Positions 53,060-61,306 of a stretch of 64,000 bases of DNA are shown here, in pieces. This DNA is from Lachnospiraceae bacterium. GTDB taxonomy: Bacteria; Bacillota; Clostridia; Lachnospirales; Lachnospiraceae. The first letter of the stretch is position 1, and every line of letters begins with the position of its first letter. Both the position numbers and the translations under genes were made by a program. The stretch spans positions 1 through 64,000 of the forward strand of contig CAJTBF010000008.1 in the NCBI GenBank assembly GCA_910574195.1. Reading direction: 5' to 3'. Below the pieces are notes generated by a model. The model was not told the DNA's origin. It did not search any database and saw only the letters and a program-made list of their open reading frames with translations.

Positions 53060-54448
53060 TTATTCCTCTTTCAGATAAGTGTCAATTCCCTTCGCGCCTG
53101 CTTTTCCGGCGCCCATAGCCAGGATGACCGTCGCAGCGCCCGTCACCGCATCTCCGCCGGCGTATACGCCTTCTTTGGATGTCTTTCCGAGTTCTTCATC
53201 TGCAACGATACATTTCCATTTATTGGTCTCCAGACCTTTGGTGGTGGAAGAAATCAACGGATTCGGGGAAGTACCCAGTGACATAATGACCGTATCCAAC
53301 TCAATCTCGTACTCGGAGCCCGGAATCTCCACCGGACGTCTTCTGCCGGAAGCATCCGGTTCTCCCAGTTCCATCCGAATCACTTTCATACCTTTTACAT
53401 TCCCATTCTCATCCACAAAGATCTCTTTCGGATTGGTCAGCAGGTCAAAAATCACGCCTTCTTCTTTTGCATGATGTACTTCCTCTACTCTGGCCGGGAG
53501 TTCCGCCTCGCTTCTTCTGTACACAATATGTACTTCCGCGCCAAGACGGAGCGCTGTCCTCGCCGCATCCATGGCTACATTTCCGCCACCTACAACCGCC
53601 ACCTTTTTTCCGCCCACGATCGGTGTGTCGTAGGACTCGTCAAAGGCCTTCATCAAATTGCTTCTGGTCAGATATTCATTGGCAGAAAAGACTCCGTTGG
53701 CATTCTCACCCGGAATTCCCATGAACATCGGAAGACCGGCGCCGGAACCGATAAAGACAGCCTCAAATCCTTCCTCCTCGATCAACTGATCAATCGTCGT
53801 AGATTTTCCGATGACTACATTGGTCTCAAACTTTACGCCAAGTTCTTTGACTTTTTCAATCTCTTTTGCAACCACCTTCTGCTTCGGAAGACGGAATTCC
53901 GGGATTCCATACACCAGTACGCCGCCCAGCTCATGCAGCGCCTCAAATACGGTCACTTCATAACCCATCTTCGCCAGGTCGCCGGCACAGGTCAGTCCGG
54001 CCGGGCCGGAACCAATCACCGCTATTTTATGTCCGTTGGTCGTCTCTGCCTTCTCCGGTTTGATATCATGCTCCAACGCATAATCCGCAACAAAGCGCTC
54101 CAGCTTTCCGATGGAAACCGGCTCACCCTTGATCCCGCGGATACACTTTCCTTCACACTGGGATTCCTGGGGACATACACGGCCACAGATCGCCGGCAAT
54201 GCGGAAGACTTTCCGATTACTTTGTAAGCTTCCTCAATCTTTCCCTCTTTCACTTCTTTGATAAATCCCGGAATATCGATAGCAACAGGGCAGCCGGACA
54301 CACACTTTGCATTCTTGCAGTTAATACAGCGGGTCGCCTCTTCCATCGCCTCTTCCTGATTATATCCCAGACAAACCTCTTCAAAATTTGTCGCACGTAC
54401 TTTCGCATCCTGCTCTCTGACAGGAACTTTCTTTAATACATCTGCCAT
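53060..54448 (-). CDS. nfnB: NADH-dependent ferredoxin:NADP+ oxidoreductase, large subunit (NfnB / GltD-like)
   Basis: 462 aa. N-terminal Fe-S ligands (CINCKNAKCVSGCP, CGRVCPQESQCEGKC), FAD loop IGSGPAGLTCAGDLA and the second nucleotide loop VVGGGNVAMDAARTALRLGAEV. With NfnA it couples oxidation of reduced ferredoxin and NADH to NADP+ reduction by electron bifurcation. The start overlaps the nfnA stop (TAATG), so the two are coupled. A glutamate synthase small subunit would look similar, but the nfnA partner and the lack of a large subunit favour Nfn. Confidence 0.92.
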   Translation of the reverse strand: MADVLKKVPVREQDAKVRATNFEEVCLGYNQEEAMEEATRCINCKNAKCVSGCPVAIDIPGFIKEVKEGKIEEAYKVIGKSSALPAICGRVCPQESQCEGKCIRGIKGEPVSIGKLERFVADYALEHDIKPEKAETTNGHKIAVIGSGPAGLTCAGDLAKMGYEVTVFEALHELGGVLVYGIPEFRLPKQKVVAKEIEKVKELGVKFETNVVIGKSTTIDQLIEEEGFEAVFIGSGAGLPMFMGIPGENANGVFSANEYLTRSNLMKAFDESYDTPIVGGKKVAVVGGGNVAMDAARTALRLGAEVHIVYRRSEAELPARVEEVHHAKEEGVIFDLLTNPKEIFVDENGNVKGMKVIRMELGEPDASGRRRPVEIPGSEYEIELDTVIMSLGTSPNPLISSTTKGLETNKWKCIVADEELGKTSKEGVYAGGDAVTGAATVILAMGAGKAGAKGIDTYLKEE

Positions 54449-55338
54449 TAGTTGTCACCTCCGCAATTTCCACAGCCGCCATGGTGGGTGTCGCCTTCCT
54501 GCAATTTCAACATCGCACGGCCTTCCTCTGTCTTATACATCTGACTTCTCTTCATCGCCTGATCAAAATCTACCAGATGCCCGTCAAACTCCGGTCCATC
54601 CACACAGGCAAACTTGATCTGGTCTCCTACCTGAAGACGGCATGCACCGCACATTCCCGTTCCGTCCACCATGATCGGATTCATGCTGACAATGGTAGGC
54701 AATTCCAGCTTCTTCGTCAGCAGACAGACAAATTTCATCATAATCATCGGTCCGATGGCAACACAGACGTCATAGTGTTTGCCTTCTTTCTGCACCAGAT
54801 CCTCCACAACAGTCGTCACCATACCGGAACGTCCATAGGAACCGTCGTCCGTTGTCACATACAAATTCCCTGCAACGGCTTCCAGTTCTTTTTCCAGTAT
54901 CACCATATCCTTTGTCTTCGCACCCAGAACCACGTCCGCCGCGATTCCATGCTGGTGCAGCCATTTTACCTGGGGATACACGGGGGCTGCCCCCACGCCG
55001 CCGGCAACAAAAAGCATCTTTTTCTTCTTCAATGTCTCCAGATCTTCCAGTACAAATTCCGAAGTACATCCCAGAGGTCCTACGAAATCCCGGAAGCCGT
55101 CGCCTGCTTTCAAATCCGCCATCTTCACCGTCGAAGCGCCCACTTCCTGAAATACAATGGTAATGGTTCCGGCCTCACGGTCATAATCACAAATCGTCAG
55201 AGGAATTCTCTCCCCTTTATCGTCCATCTTCACAATGACAAACTGTCCCGGCTGACAATGCTTTGCAACTCTCGGCGCAAGCACATCCATAAGTATAATC
55301 TTATCAGCCAGCTTTTCTGCCTTTAAAATCTTATACAT
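54448..55338 (-). CDS. nfnA: NADH-dependent ferredoxin:NADP+ oxidoreductase, small subunit (NfnA)
   Basis: 296 aa. An FAD domain (CQPGQFVIVKMDDKGERIPLTI), an NAD-binding domain (FVAGGVGAAPVYPQVKWL) and C-terminal [2Fe-2S] cysteines (DGTGMCGACRLQVGDQIKFACVDGPEFDGHLVDFD) match NfnA and the related sulfide dehydrogenase/PyrK-like reductases. It precedes nfnB. The extra His/Gly/Cys-rich tail (HHGGCGNCGGDN) may bind metal. Confidence 0.92.
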   Translation of the reverse strand: MYKILKAEKLADKIILMDVLAPRVAKHCQPGQFVIVKMDDKGERIPLTICDYDREAGTITIVFQEVGASTVKMADLKAGDGFRDFVGPLGCTSEFVLEDLETLKKKKMLFVAGGVGAAPVYPQVKWLHQHGIAADVVLGAKTKDMVILEKELEAVAGNLYVTTDDGSYGRSGMVTTVVEDLVQKEGKHYDVCVAIGPMIMMKFVCLLTKKLELPTIVSMNPIMVDGTGMCGACRLQVGDQIKFACVDGPEFDGHLVDFDQAMKRSQMYKTEEGRAMLKLQEGDTHHGGCGNCGGDN

Positions 55339-55682
55339 GATTTTCCTCCTCGCAACAAATTCCTTCTCCCGGCCGTTCCTGCTTCCGATCTGCCGGTAGT
55401 ATCTCTATACCCATTCGGGCACTCTGCATCCCATGCCCCTTTGGGATTATTTTATCAAAACATATCATACGACAGAATTCTTCTTTTGACAAGATTCTTT
55501 CTATCACGATTTCTGTAAAATTGTAACAGTTGTTAAAAGCAACCGGCACGCCCGTATCATTCAGATTACAGCGCGAAAGGGGACAGACAATTTCAGACTG
55601 TCTGCCCCGCAAATCACTTTTGGGTATTCTTTACTCCCGCGAAGCAACGAGCTAAGTAGCCTTGCCTGCATGGATATTTGAC
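55339..55682. other. 344-bp gap between adh and nfnA
   Basis: No gene seen. A partial family A repeat is at 55406-55445 (TATACCCATTCGGGCAC ... CCCATGCCCCTTTGGG), and the hairpin at 55579-55608 follows the adh gene. No clear nfn promoter was found. Confidence 0.5.
55579..55608 (-). terminator. Hairpin downstream of adh
   Basis: GGGG-A-CAGACA pairs with TGTCTGCCCC with one bulged base. On the minus strand only a short TTT follows, so termination may be partial. Confidence 0.4.
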
Positions 55683-56864
55683 TTAGAAGTCTACTTCTGT
55701 TCCATAATAAATACATGTAAACAGCTTTTCCATCGTAGCTGGATCAATGGCACGTGGATTGGAACCCGTACACGCATCTCCCACAGCCAGTTCAGAAATC
55801 TTTGCAATCTTCTCTTTGAATTCCTCTTCCACAATTCCGAATTCTTTCAGTGTCTTCGGAATGGAGAGCTGTACATTGAAATCATCGATCTTCTCACATA
55901 AGCTGTTGATCAACGCTTTCTCAGAAGCCCCCTGCAAACCAACTTTTCTTGCAATCTCCGCATACCGCTTTGCAGCAACCGGATCCTTTGCATTGTATTG
56001 AATTACATAAGGAAGATACATGGCATTGGCACATCCATGTGTAATATGACCGGTAGAGAACGCTGCACCTGTCTTATGCGCCATAGAATGTACGATGCCA
56101 AGCAGTGCATTGGAAAATGCCATACCTGCCAGACACTGTGCGTCATGCATTTCCGCTCTCGCATCCATATTTCCTCTGTAAGAAGCCGGAAGATAATCAA
56201 ATACCATCTCAATCGCCTGAATCGCAAGCGGATCGGTATAAGCGCCATGTAAAGTAGATACATACGCCTCGATGGCATGTGTCAGCGCGTCCATACCCGT
56301 ATAAGCAACCTGCTTTGCCGGAAGCTGTTCTACCAATTCCGGATCTACGATCGCCACATCCGGCGTAATATTAAAATCGGCAAGCGGATACTTTACGCCT
56401 GTGCTGTAATCTGTAATGACAGAAAATGCGGTTACTTCCGTCGCCGTTCCGGAAGTAGACGGAATGGCACAGAATTTTGCTTTCTGTCTCAATTCCGGGA
56501 AATTGAACGGAATGCAAAGCTGCTCGAACGTGGTATCCGGGTACTCATAGAATGCCCACATTGCTTTCGCTGCATCAATCGGGGAGCCTCCGCCCATAGA
56601 TACAATCCAGTCCGGCTCAAACGCACGCATTGCTTCTGCACCCTTCATTACCGTTTCCACAGAAGGATCCGGCTCCACCCCTTCGAACAGTTCCACTTCC
56701 ATGCCTGCTTCTTTCAGATAGTTTACGGCTTTATCCAAAAAGCCCTGACGCTTCATAGAACCTCCGCCCACAACAAGAATGGCTTTCTTTCCTTTCAGGT
56801 TCTTTAGCTCTTCCAGACAACCTTTTCCATGATACACGTCTCTTGGTAATGTAAATCTGCTCAT
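55683..56864 (-). CDS. Iron-containing alcohol dehydrogenase
   Basis: 393 aa from the ATG at 56864, which has AAGGAG nine bases upstream; the ATG at 56873 directly abuts that site. NAD-binding MGGGSPIDAAKAMWAF, PSTSGTATEVTAFSVI, and the metal-site segments DALTHAIEAYVS and GIVHSMAHKTGAAFSTGHITHGCANA are intact. It reduces an aldehyde to alcohol with NADH (ethanol, butanol or propanediol type) and so regenerates NAD+. It sits under two Rex-like sites, consistent with control by the NADH/NAD+ ratio. Confidence 0.92.
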   Translation of the reverse strand: MSRFTLPRDVYHGKGCLEELKNLKGKKAILVVGGGSMKRQGFLDKAVNYLKEAGMEVELFEGVEPDPSVETVMKGAEAMRAFEPDWIVSMGGGSPIDAAKAMWAFYEYPDTTFEQLCIPFNFPELRQKAKFCAIPSTSGTATEVTAFSVITDYSTGVKYPLADFNITPDVAIVDPELVEQLPAKQVAYTGMDALTHAIEAYVSTLHGAYTDPLAIQAIEMVFDYLPASYRGNMDARAEMHDAQCLAGMAFSNALLGIVHSMAHKTGAAFSTGHITHGCANAMYLPYVIQYNAKDPVAAKRYAEIARKVGLQGASEKALINSLCEKIDDFNVQLSIPKTLKEFGIVEEEFKEKIAKISELAVGDACTGSNPRAIDPATMEKLFTCIYYGTEVDF

Positions 56865-56891
56865 ACTGCCCATCTCCTTATATTTCTCGAT

Positions 56892-56909
56892 TTGTTAGTT
56901 TTTTAACGT
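56892..56909. promoter_or_regulatory. Rex-type operator 1
   Basis: TTGTTAGTTTTTTAACGT matches the Rex consensus TTGTTAANNNNTTAACAA at 11 of the 14 specified positions. It lies between the promoter -10 and the adh start codon. Confidence 0.6.
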
Positions 56910-56913
56910 GTAT

Positions 56914-56942
56914 ATTATAGCACTGTTAAAGTTTTAACACAA
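56914..56942 (-). promoter_or_regulatory. Promoter of adh
   Basis: Minus-strand TTGTGT (56937-56942), a 17-bp spacer and a perfect TATAAT (56914-56919). Rex-type sites lie on both sides of the -10, one over the spacer and -35. Confidence 0.7.
56923..56940. promoter_or_regulatory. Rex-type operator 2
   Basis: CTGTTAAAGTTTTAACAC contains the perfect half-sites TGTTAA and TTAACA separated by 4 bp. It overlaps the -35 and spacer of the adh promoter, the best of the two sites. Confidence 0.7.
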
Positions 56943-57044
56943 CTGTTTTCAGGAAAAAAGAAACAAAATAATACACAAAAAAACCATGGCAATTTTGTGA
57001 AAAAATACCACGGTTTTTTCAAAAAACGAGTTTAGAAACATGAA

Positions 57045-58577
57045 TTATTCATAAGCCAATTCGTAACTTCGCTTGGTCACCTGCGTCATCTTTCCGGCAT
57101 TGCTGACCAGTACCGCTGCAAAAATCGTCGTTCCCTCCGGCATGTCAATTGGACCCGTATATAAGGTAGAGGCGGCAGAAGGATCTGTTCCATCCATTGT
57201 ATAGTATGCCGTATATCCTTCCGGAACCAAAATGGCAATCTGCATTGGAGTATTGTATCTTCCGGTGGAAGGGGTAATCGCGGGCGCTCCTTCCACCGGC
57301 AATTCCACCGTATAAGACTTTTCGGATACGAGACTGGGAATTCCCTTTTCATTGATATTGATTGCCTTGATCACAGTTGTTCCTTCCTCCACCAGGATTG
57401 GTTCTTTATAAAGGGTAGAAGATGCCGCCGGTTCCGTTCCATCTACGGTATAGAAAATTTTTCCTTCTCCCGTCAGGGAAATCTGCTGCACTTCCTGATA
57501 GGTTCCGTCATCCAGACTGAACACAGGCGGTTCGGAGACATACTCCTTCACCTTAGACAAAACTGACTGGTCACACCCCTCCAACAGCGAAGAGATCTTC
57601 TCCAACTGATCCGTATCCTCATAGAACTGAATCGCCGAACGATACAGATCTGCATTTTCCGGCTGGGAATCAATCACTGTCAGGAACACCCTTTCTGCCT
57701 TTTCCAGATTTTTTTGCTGTGTATATAATCTTGCCAGCGCCAGATAGGCATCCGCCTTTTTATTATCTCTTTCGATTGCACGGTTAAAATACTTTTCTGC
57801 CGCACTGTATTCTCCTGCGTGGAAAGCACTTTGCCCTTTTGCCAAAATTCCGGCATAGGAATTTTGATAGACAAACAAACCGCCCCCTGCACACAGAATC
57901 AAAAGGAAAAGGAAACCAATCATAAACCGCTTCAAACGTCGTTTTGCCGCACGCTTCTTTCGCACCGCCTGCGAGCGCCTGTCCCCTGTTCGAACTTCTC
58001 CTGTATTCTGCCGGACATTCCCGGTACCTCCACGAACGGCGCCTGTGCTTCTGCGGATCTCCCCGTTGTTCTGCCGCATATTTCCCGTCTGATAACGTGA
58101 GGAATCCCCCAAACGTCCCCCGCCCGCATCACGCCGGTATTCCCCGCTTCCCGGACGGACTCTGCCGGTATCCCGATAGGAAGGATTCCCATTTGAACGT
58201 GGATATCCTGTATGCTGCCGAACCCCTCTTCCTTCTTCTGTATATCGTTCGCCCAGGCGGCCTCCGGACATATTCTGCATACGTTCCCGGCGAATCTGGT
58301 TCATCTCCTCCGGACTCAATACCCTGGTAGAACTGCCATACTCCCCCTGACGCAGTACCCTGGTCAATCGTGCGTTTTCTCCTGTTCCCCGGCTTTGGTA
58401 ACGTCTGAGATCTCCGGACTGAATCGGACGAGTTGCCCCTTCCACGGATCCTTTCACTTCCCGCGCAAGAACATCCTCCAGAGGATTATAATCCGGCACC
58501 ATCTGTACCTCTACCCGGCAGTCCGGGCAAATCATCATGCCCTCCGGAATATGGGCGCCACAATTCTGACATCTCAT
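57045..58577 (-). CDS. Zinc-ribbon / RGG-rich / membrane / TPR / chitobiase-C-terminal repeat protein
   Basis: 510 aa with an unusual layout. A zinc ribbon (CQNCGAHIPEGMMICPDC) is at the start. A long Arg/Gly/Asn-rich low-complexity region (about 90-205) has repeated units such as TGNMRQNNGEIRRSTGAVRG. A basic stretch and one membrane helix (about 217-237) follow. TPR-like repeats (about 240-330) come next, and two repeats of the chitobiase/hexosaminidase C-terminal type end it (FYTVDGTEPAASSTLYKEPI and AYYTMDGTDPSAASTLYTGPI). The zinc and RG part should be cytosolic and the TPR and repeats outside. It is encoded 34 bases after folD. Function unknown. Confidence 0.75.
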   Translation of the reverse strand: MRCQNCGAHIPEGMMICPDCRVEVQMVPDYNPLEDVLAREVKGSVEGATRPIQSGDLRRYQSRGTGENARLTRVLRQGEYGSSTRVLSPEEMNQIRRERMQNMSGGRLGERYTEEGRGVRQHTGYPRSNGNPSYRDTGRVRPGSGEYRRDAGGGRLGDSSRYQTGNMRQNNGEIRRSTGAVRGGTGNVRQNTGEVRTGDRRSQAVRKKRAAKRRLKRFMIGFLFLLILCAGGGLFVYQNSYAGILAKGQSAFHAGEYSAAEKYFNRAIERDNKKADAYLALARLYTQQKNLEKAERVFLTVIDSQPENADLYRSAIQFYEDTDQLEKISSLLEGCDQSVLSKVKEYVSEPPVFSLDDGTYQEVQQISLTGEGKIFYTVDGTEPAASSTLYKEPILVEEGTTVIKAININEKGIPSLVSEKSYTVELPVEGAPAITPSTGRYNTPMQIAILVPEGYTAYYTMDGTDPSAASTLYTGPIDMPEGTTIFAAVLVSNAGKMTQVTKRSYELAYE

Positions 58578-58611
58578 TTCCTGTCTCCCCTCCTACATGA
58601 TCTGCAAGATT

Positions 58612-59478
58612 TCATATGTCTTTCGGCTTTCCATTACTTTCTCTGTACACAGTTTCCACGCAATTATTCATCAACATTGCAATGGTCATCGGTCCGACCC
58701 CTCCCGGAACCGGTGTAATTGCAGACGCTTTTTGGGAAACCGTTTCGAAATCCACATCTCCGCATAATCTGTTCTCTTCATCTCTATGCATTCCCACATC
58801 AATCACTACCGCGCCGTCCTTCACATCATCCGTCCCGATAAAACGCCGCTTTCCGACGGCGACAATCAGGATGTCCGCACGTCTGGTGATTTCCGAAAGA
58901 TTCCTGGTATGGGAGTGTGCAACCGTCACAGTCGCATGTTCCCGAAGCAAAAGTGCTGCCATCGGTTTTCCGACAATATTGCTTCTTCCGACAATCACAC
59001 ATTCCTTTCCCTCTATGGAAATATGGGAACGTTTTAAAAGCTGAATAATCCCCGCCGGCGTACAGGAGAGAAATCCCGTTTCTCCGATCCAGAGTCTCCC
59101 CACACTGACCGGATGGAACCCATCCACATCCTTATCCGGCGAAATCGCCCGAATGACTTTATCCGCATCCATATGCTCCGGAAGCGGAAGCTGCACCAGA
59201 ATTCCTTTCACATGCCCGGCATGATTCAATTTTTCTATAAGCGCAAGCAATTCTTCCTCACTGGTATTCCCGGGAAGTTCATAAGACTCCGAATCAATTC
59301 CAATATAGGCACAGGCTTTTTTCTTATTCCGTACATAAACACAGGAAGCCGGATCCTCCCCCACCTGGATCACGGCAAGACAAATCCGTTTTCCTTCCTG
59401 TTTCAGTTTTTCCACTTTTTCTTTTAATTCATCCTTTATCTCCTGGGAAATCCGTTTCCCGTCAATCAATTGTGCCAT
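58612..59478 (-). CDS. folD: Methylenetetrahydrofolate dehydrogenase / cyclohydrolase (FolD)
   Basis: 288 aa. YVRNKKKACAYIGI, the catalytic-lysine region of the family, GRSNIVGKPMAALLL and the C-terminal PVPGGVGPMTIAMLMNN are all intact. It interconverts methylene-, methenyl- and formyl-tetrahydrofolate with NADP+. It follows fhs by 30 bases, giving a complete formate to methylene-THF branch in one operon. Confidence 0.96.
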   Translation of the reverse strand: MAQLIDGKRISQEIKDELKEKVEKLKQEGKRICLAVIQVGEDPASCVYVRNKKKACAYIGIDSESYELPGNTSEEELLALIEKLNHAGHVKGILVQLPLPEHMDADKVIRAISPDKDVDGFHPVSVGRLWIGETGFLSCTPAGIIQLLKRSHISIEGKECVIVGRSNIVGKPMAALLLREHATVTVAHSHTRNLSEITRRADILIVAVGKRRFIGTDDVKDGAVVIDVGMHRDEENRLCGDVDFETVSQKASAITPVPGGVGPMTIAMLMNNCVETVYRESNGKPKDI

Positions 59479-59508
59479 TCGCTCTCTCCTTTAAAACAGG
59501 GGCCTTCC

Positions 59509-61179
59509 CTAAAACAGGCCGGTGATTTTACCGTCGTCGGTTACGTCAATCTGATTTGCGGCCGGAACCTTCGGAAGTCCCGGCATGGTCATAATCGCAC
59601 CTGTAAGCGCAACCACAAACCCGGCGCCGGCGCTTACATATACTTCGCGAATGTGAATATCAAAATTCTCCGGCCTTCCAAGTTTGGACGCATCATCCGA
59701 AAGAGAATATTGATTTTTGGCCATACAAACCGGGAATTCCTGAAATCCCATCGCTTCGATTCTGGCAAGCTGTTTCTCTGCGGTCGGTTCATAAACAACG
59801 CCCCGCGCCCCGTAAATCTCCCGGGCAATGGTTTCGATCTTCTCTTTCAGAGAGAGTGTGTCCTCATACAGTGGATGAAATCTGCTTTCTTTTTTCTCCA
59901 ATGTTTCCAGAACCTTTTCTGCCAATGCAATACCGCCTTCTCCGCCCTTTTCCCAGACTTCGGAAAGCGCAAATTCACATCCTCTCTCTTCGCAGAATTT
60001 CCGTACAAATTCATTTTCCGCCTCTGTATCTGTAACGAAAGAATTCAATGTAACAACGACCGGAACATCGTATTTCTGTATATTTTCAATGTGCTTTTCC
60101 AGATTTACAATTCCTTTTTCAAGCGCTTCCAGATTTTCCCGGCTGAGATCTGCTTTTGCCACACCACCATTATATTTCAAAGCCCGGACGGTTGCAACCA
60201 GCACAACGGCATCCGGTTTCAGCCCTGCTTTCCGGCACTTGATATCCAAAAACTTCTCCGCGCCCAGATCTGCGCCAAATCCGGCTTCCGTGATCGTAAT
60301 ATCGCTCATCTTCAATGCCATCCTGGTTGCCCGCACACTATTGCAGCCATGCGCAATATTGGCAAATGGTCCTCCATGTACCAGCGCCGGTGTATGCTCC
60401 AGCGTCTGAATCAAATTGGGCTTGATGGCATCCTTCAATAGTGCGGTCATTGCACCGGTTGCTTTCAGCTCCTCTGCAGTAACCGGATCTCCCGCGAAGT
60501 TATAAGCGACAATAATCCGCCCCAGCCGCGCTTTCAGATCAGAAAGATCCTCCGCCAGACAAAGAATAGCCATAATCTCGGACGCCACCGTAATCACAAA
60601 ATGATCTTCCCGCACCATGCCGTCCATTTTATTTCCCAGTCCCACCACAATATTACGGAGCACACGGTCATTCATATCCAGACAACGCTTCCATACCACC
60701 TGACGCGGGTCAATCTGCAAGGCGTTCCCCTGCTGAATATGATTATCCAGCATCGCTGCCAGAAGGTTATTTGCGGAAGTAATGGCATGAAAATCCCCGG
60801 TAAAATGCAAATTCAAATCCTCCATCGGTACGACCTGCGCATACCCGCCTCCGGCGGCGCCCCCTTTGATTCCAAAACAGGGGCCAAGAGACGGTTCCCG
60901 CAGGGCAATCATTGCTTTTTTATGCAGCTTTGCCATTGCCTGTCCCAGTCCCACCGTTGTGGTTGTTTTTCCCTCTCCTGCCGGCGTCGGATTAATGGCC
61001 GTTACAAGCACCAGTTTCCCATCCGCATTGTTTTTTATTTTTTCCCAGAAATCTTCCGACAGTTTCGCCTTGTATTTCCCGTAAAATTCCAGATCCTCCT
61101 TGGGAATTCCGGCCCGCTCTGCTACCATGCTGATGGGTTCCATCACCGCTTCCTGCGCAATCTGAATATCTGTTTTCAT
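59509..61179 (-). CDS. fhs: Formate-tetrahydrofolate ligase
   Basis: 556 aa from the ATG at 61179 (AGGAGGG site); the longer frame to 61281 lacks one. The ATP loop [39 protein letters not shown] and the C-terminal [16 protein letters not shown] are family hallmarks. It joins formate to tetrahydrofolate with ATP, for purine and serine synthesis and, in acetogens, the methyl branch of carbon fixation. No other Wood-Ljungdahl genes are in the window. Confidence 0.96.
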   Translation of the reverse strand: MKTDIQIAQEAVMEPISMVAERAGIPKEDLEFYGKYKAKLSEDFWEKIKNNADGKLVLVTAINPTPAGEGKTTTTVGLGQAMAKLHKKAMIALREPSLGPCFGIKGGAAGGGYAQVVPMEDLNLHFTGDFHAITSANNLLAAMLDNHIQQGNALQIDPRQVVWKRCLDMNDRVLRNIVVGLGNKMDGMVREDHFVITVASEIMAILCLAEDLSDLKARLGRIIVAYNFAGDPVTAEELKATGAMTALLKDAIKPNLIQTLEHTPALVHGGPFANIAHGCNSVRATRMALKMSDITITEAGFGADLGAEKFLDIKCRKAGLKPDAVVLVATVRALKYNGGVAKADLSRENLEALEKGIVNLEKHIENIQKYDVPVVVTLNSFVTDTEAENEFVRKFCEERGCEFALSEVWEKGGEGGIALAEKVLETLEKKESRFHPLYEDTLSLKEKIETIAREIYGARGVVYEPTAEKQLARIEAMGFQEFPVCMAKNQYSLSDDASKLGRPENFDIHIREVYVSAGAGFVVALTGAIMTMPGLPKVPAANQIDVTDDGKITGLF

Positions 61180-61306
61180 TCGTATCCCTCCTGATCCTGT
61201 TTTGCTACGCACGTTCTGTTCTTTTCTTTCTCTTCCCTGCTGTTCCCTCTGCTTTCTATCATCTGTCACGCAATATGACAAACCGTTTCAACAAAACTGA
61301 CATTCT

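Noticed and set aside
53060-55338. Glutamate synthase small subunit plus dihydroorotate dehydrogenase electron-transfer subunit
   Set aside because: The overlapping pair in this order matches NfnAB; no glutamate synthase large subunit or pyrD is next to them.
55331-55612. 93-codon minus-strand frame before nfnA
   Set aside because: No ribosome site at its start; it runs through a hairpin and a repeat and overlaps the nfnA start.
61180-61306. Tetrahydrofolate riboswitch ahead of fhs-folD
   Set aside because: I looked for paired conserved blocks in the 127-base gap and saw none; the region is T/C-rich and unstructured.
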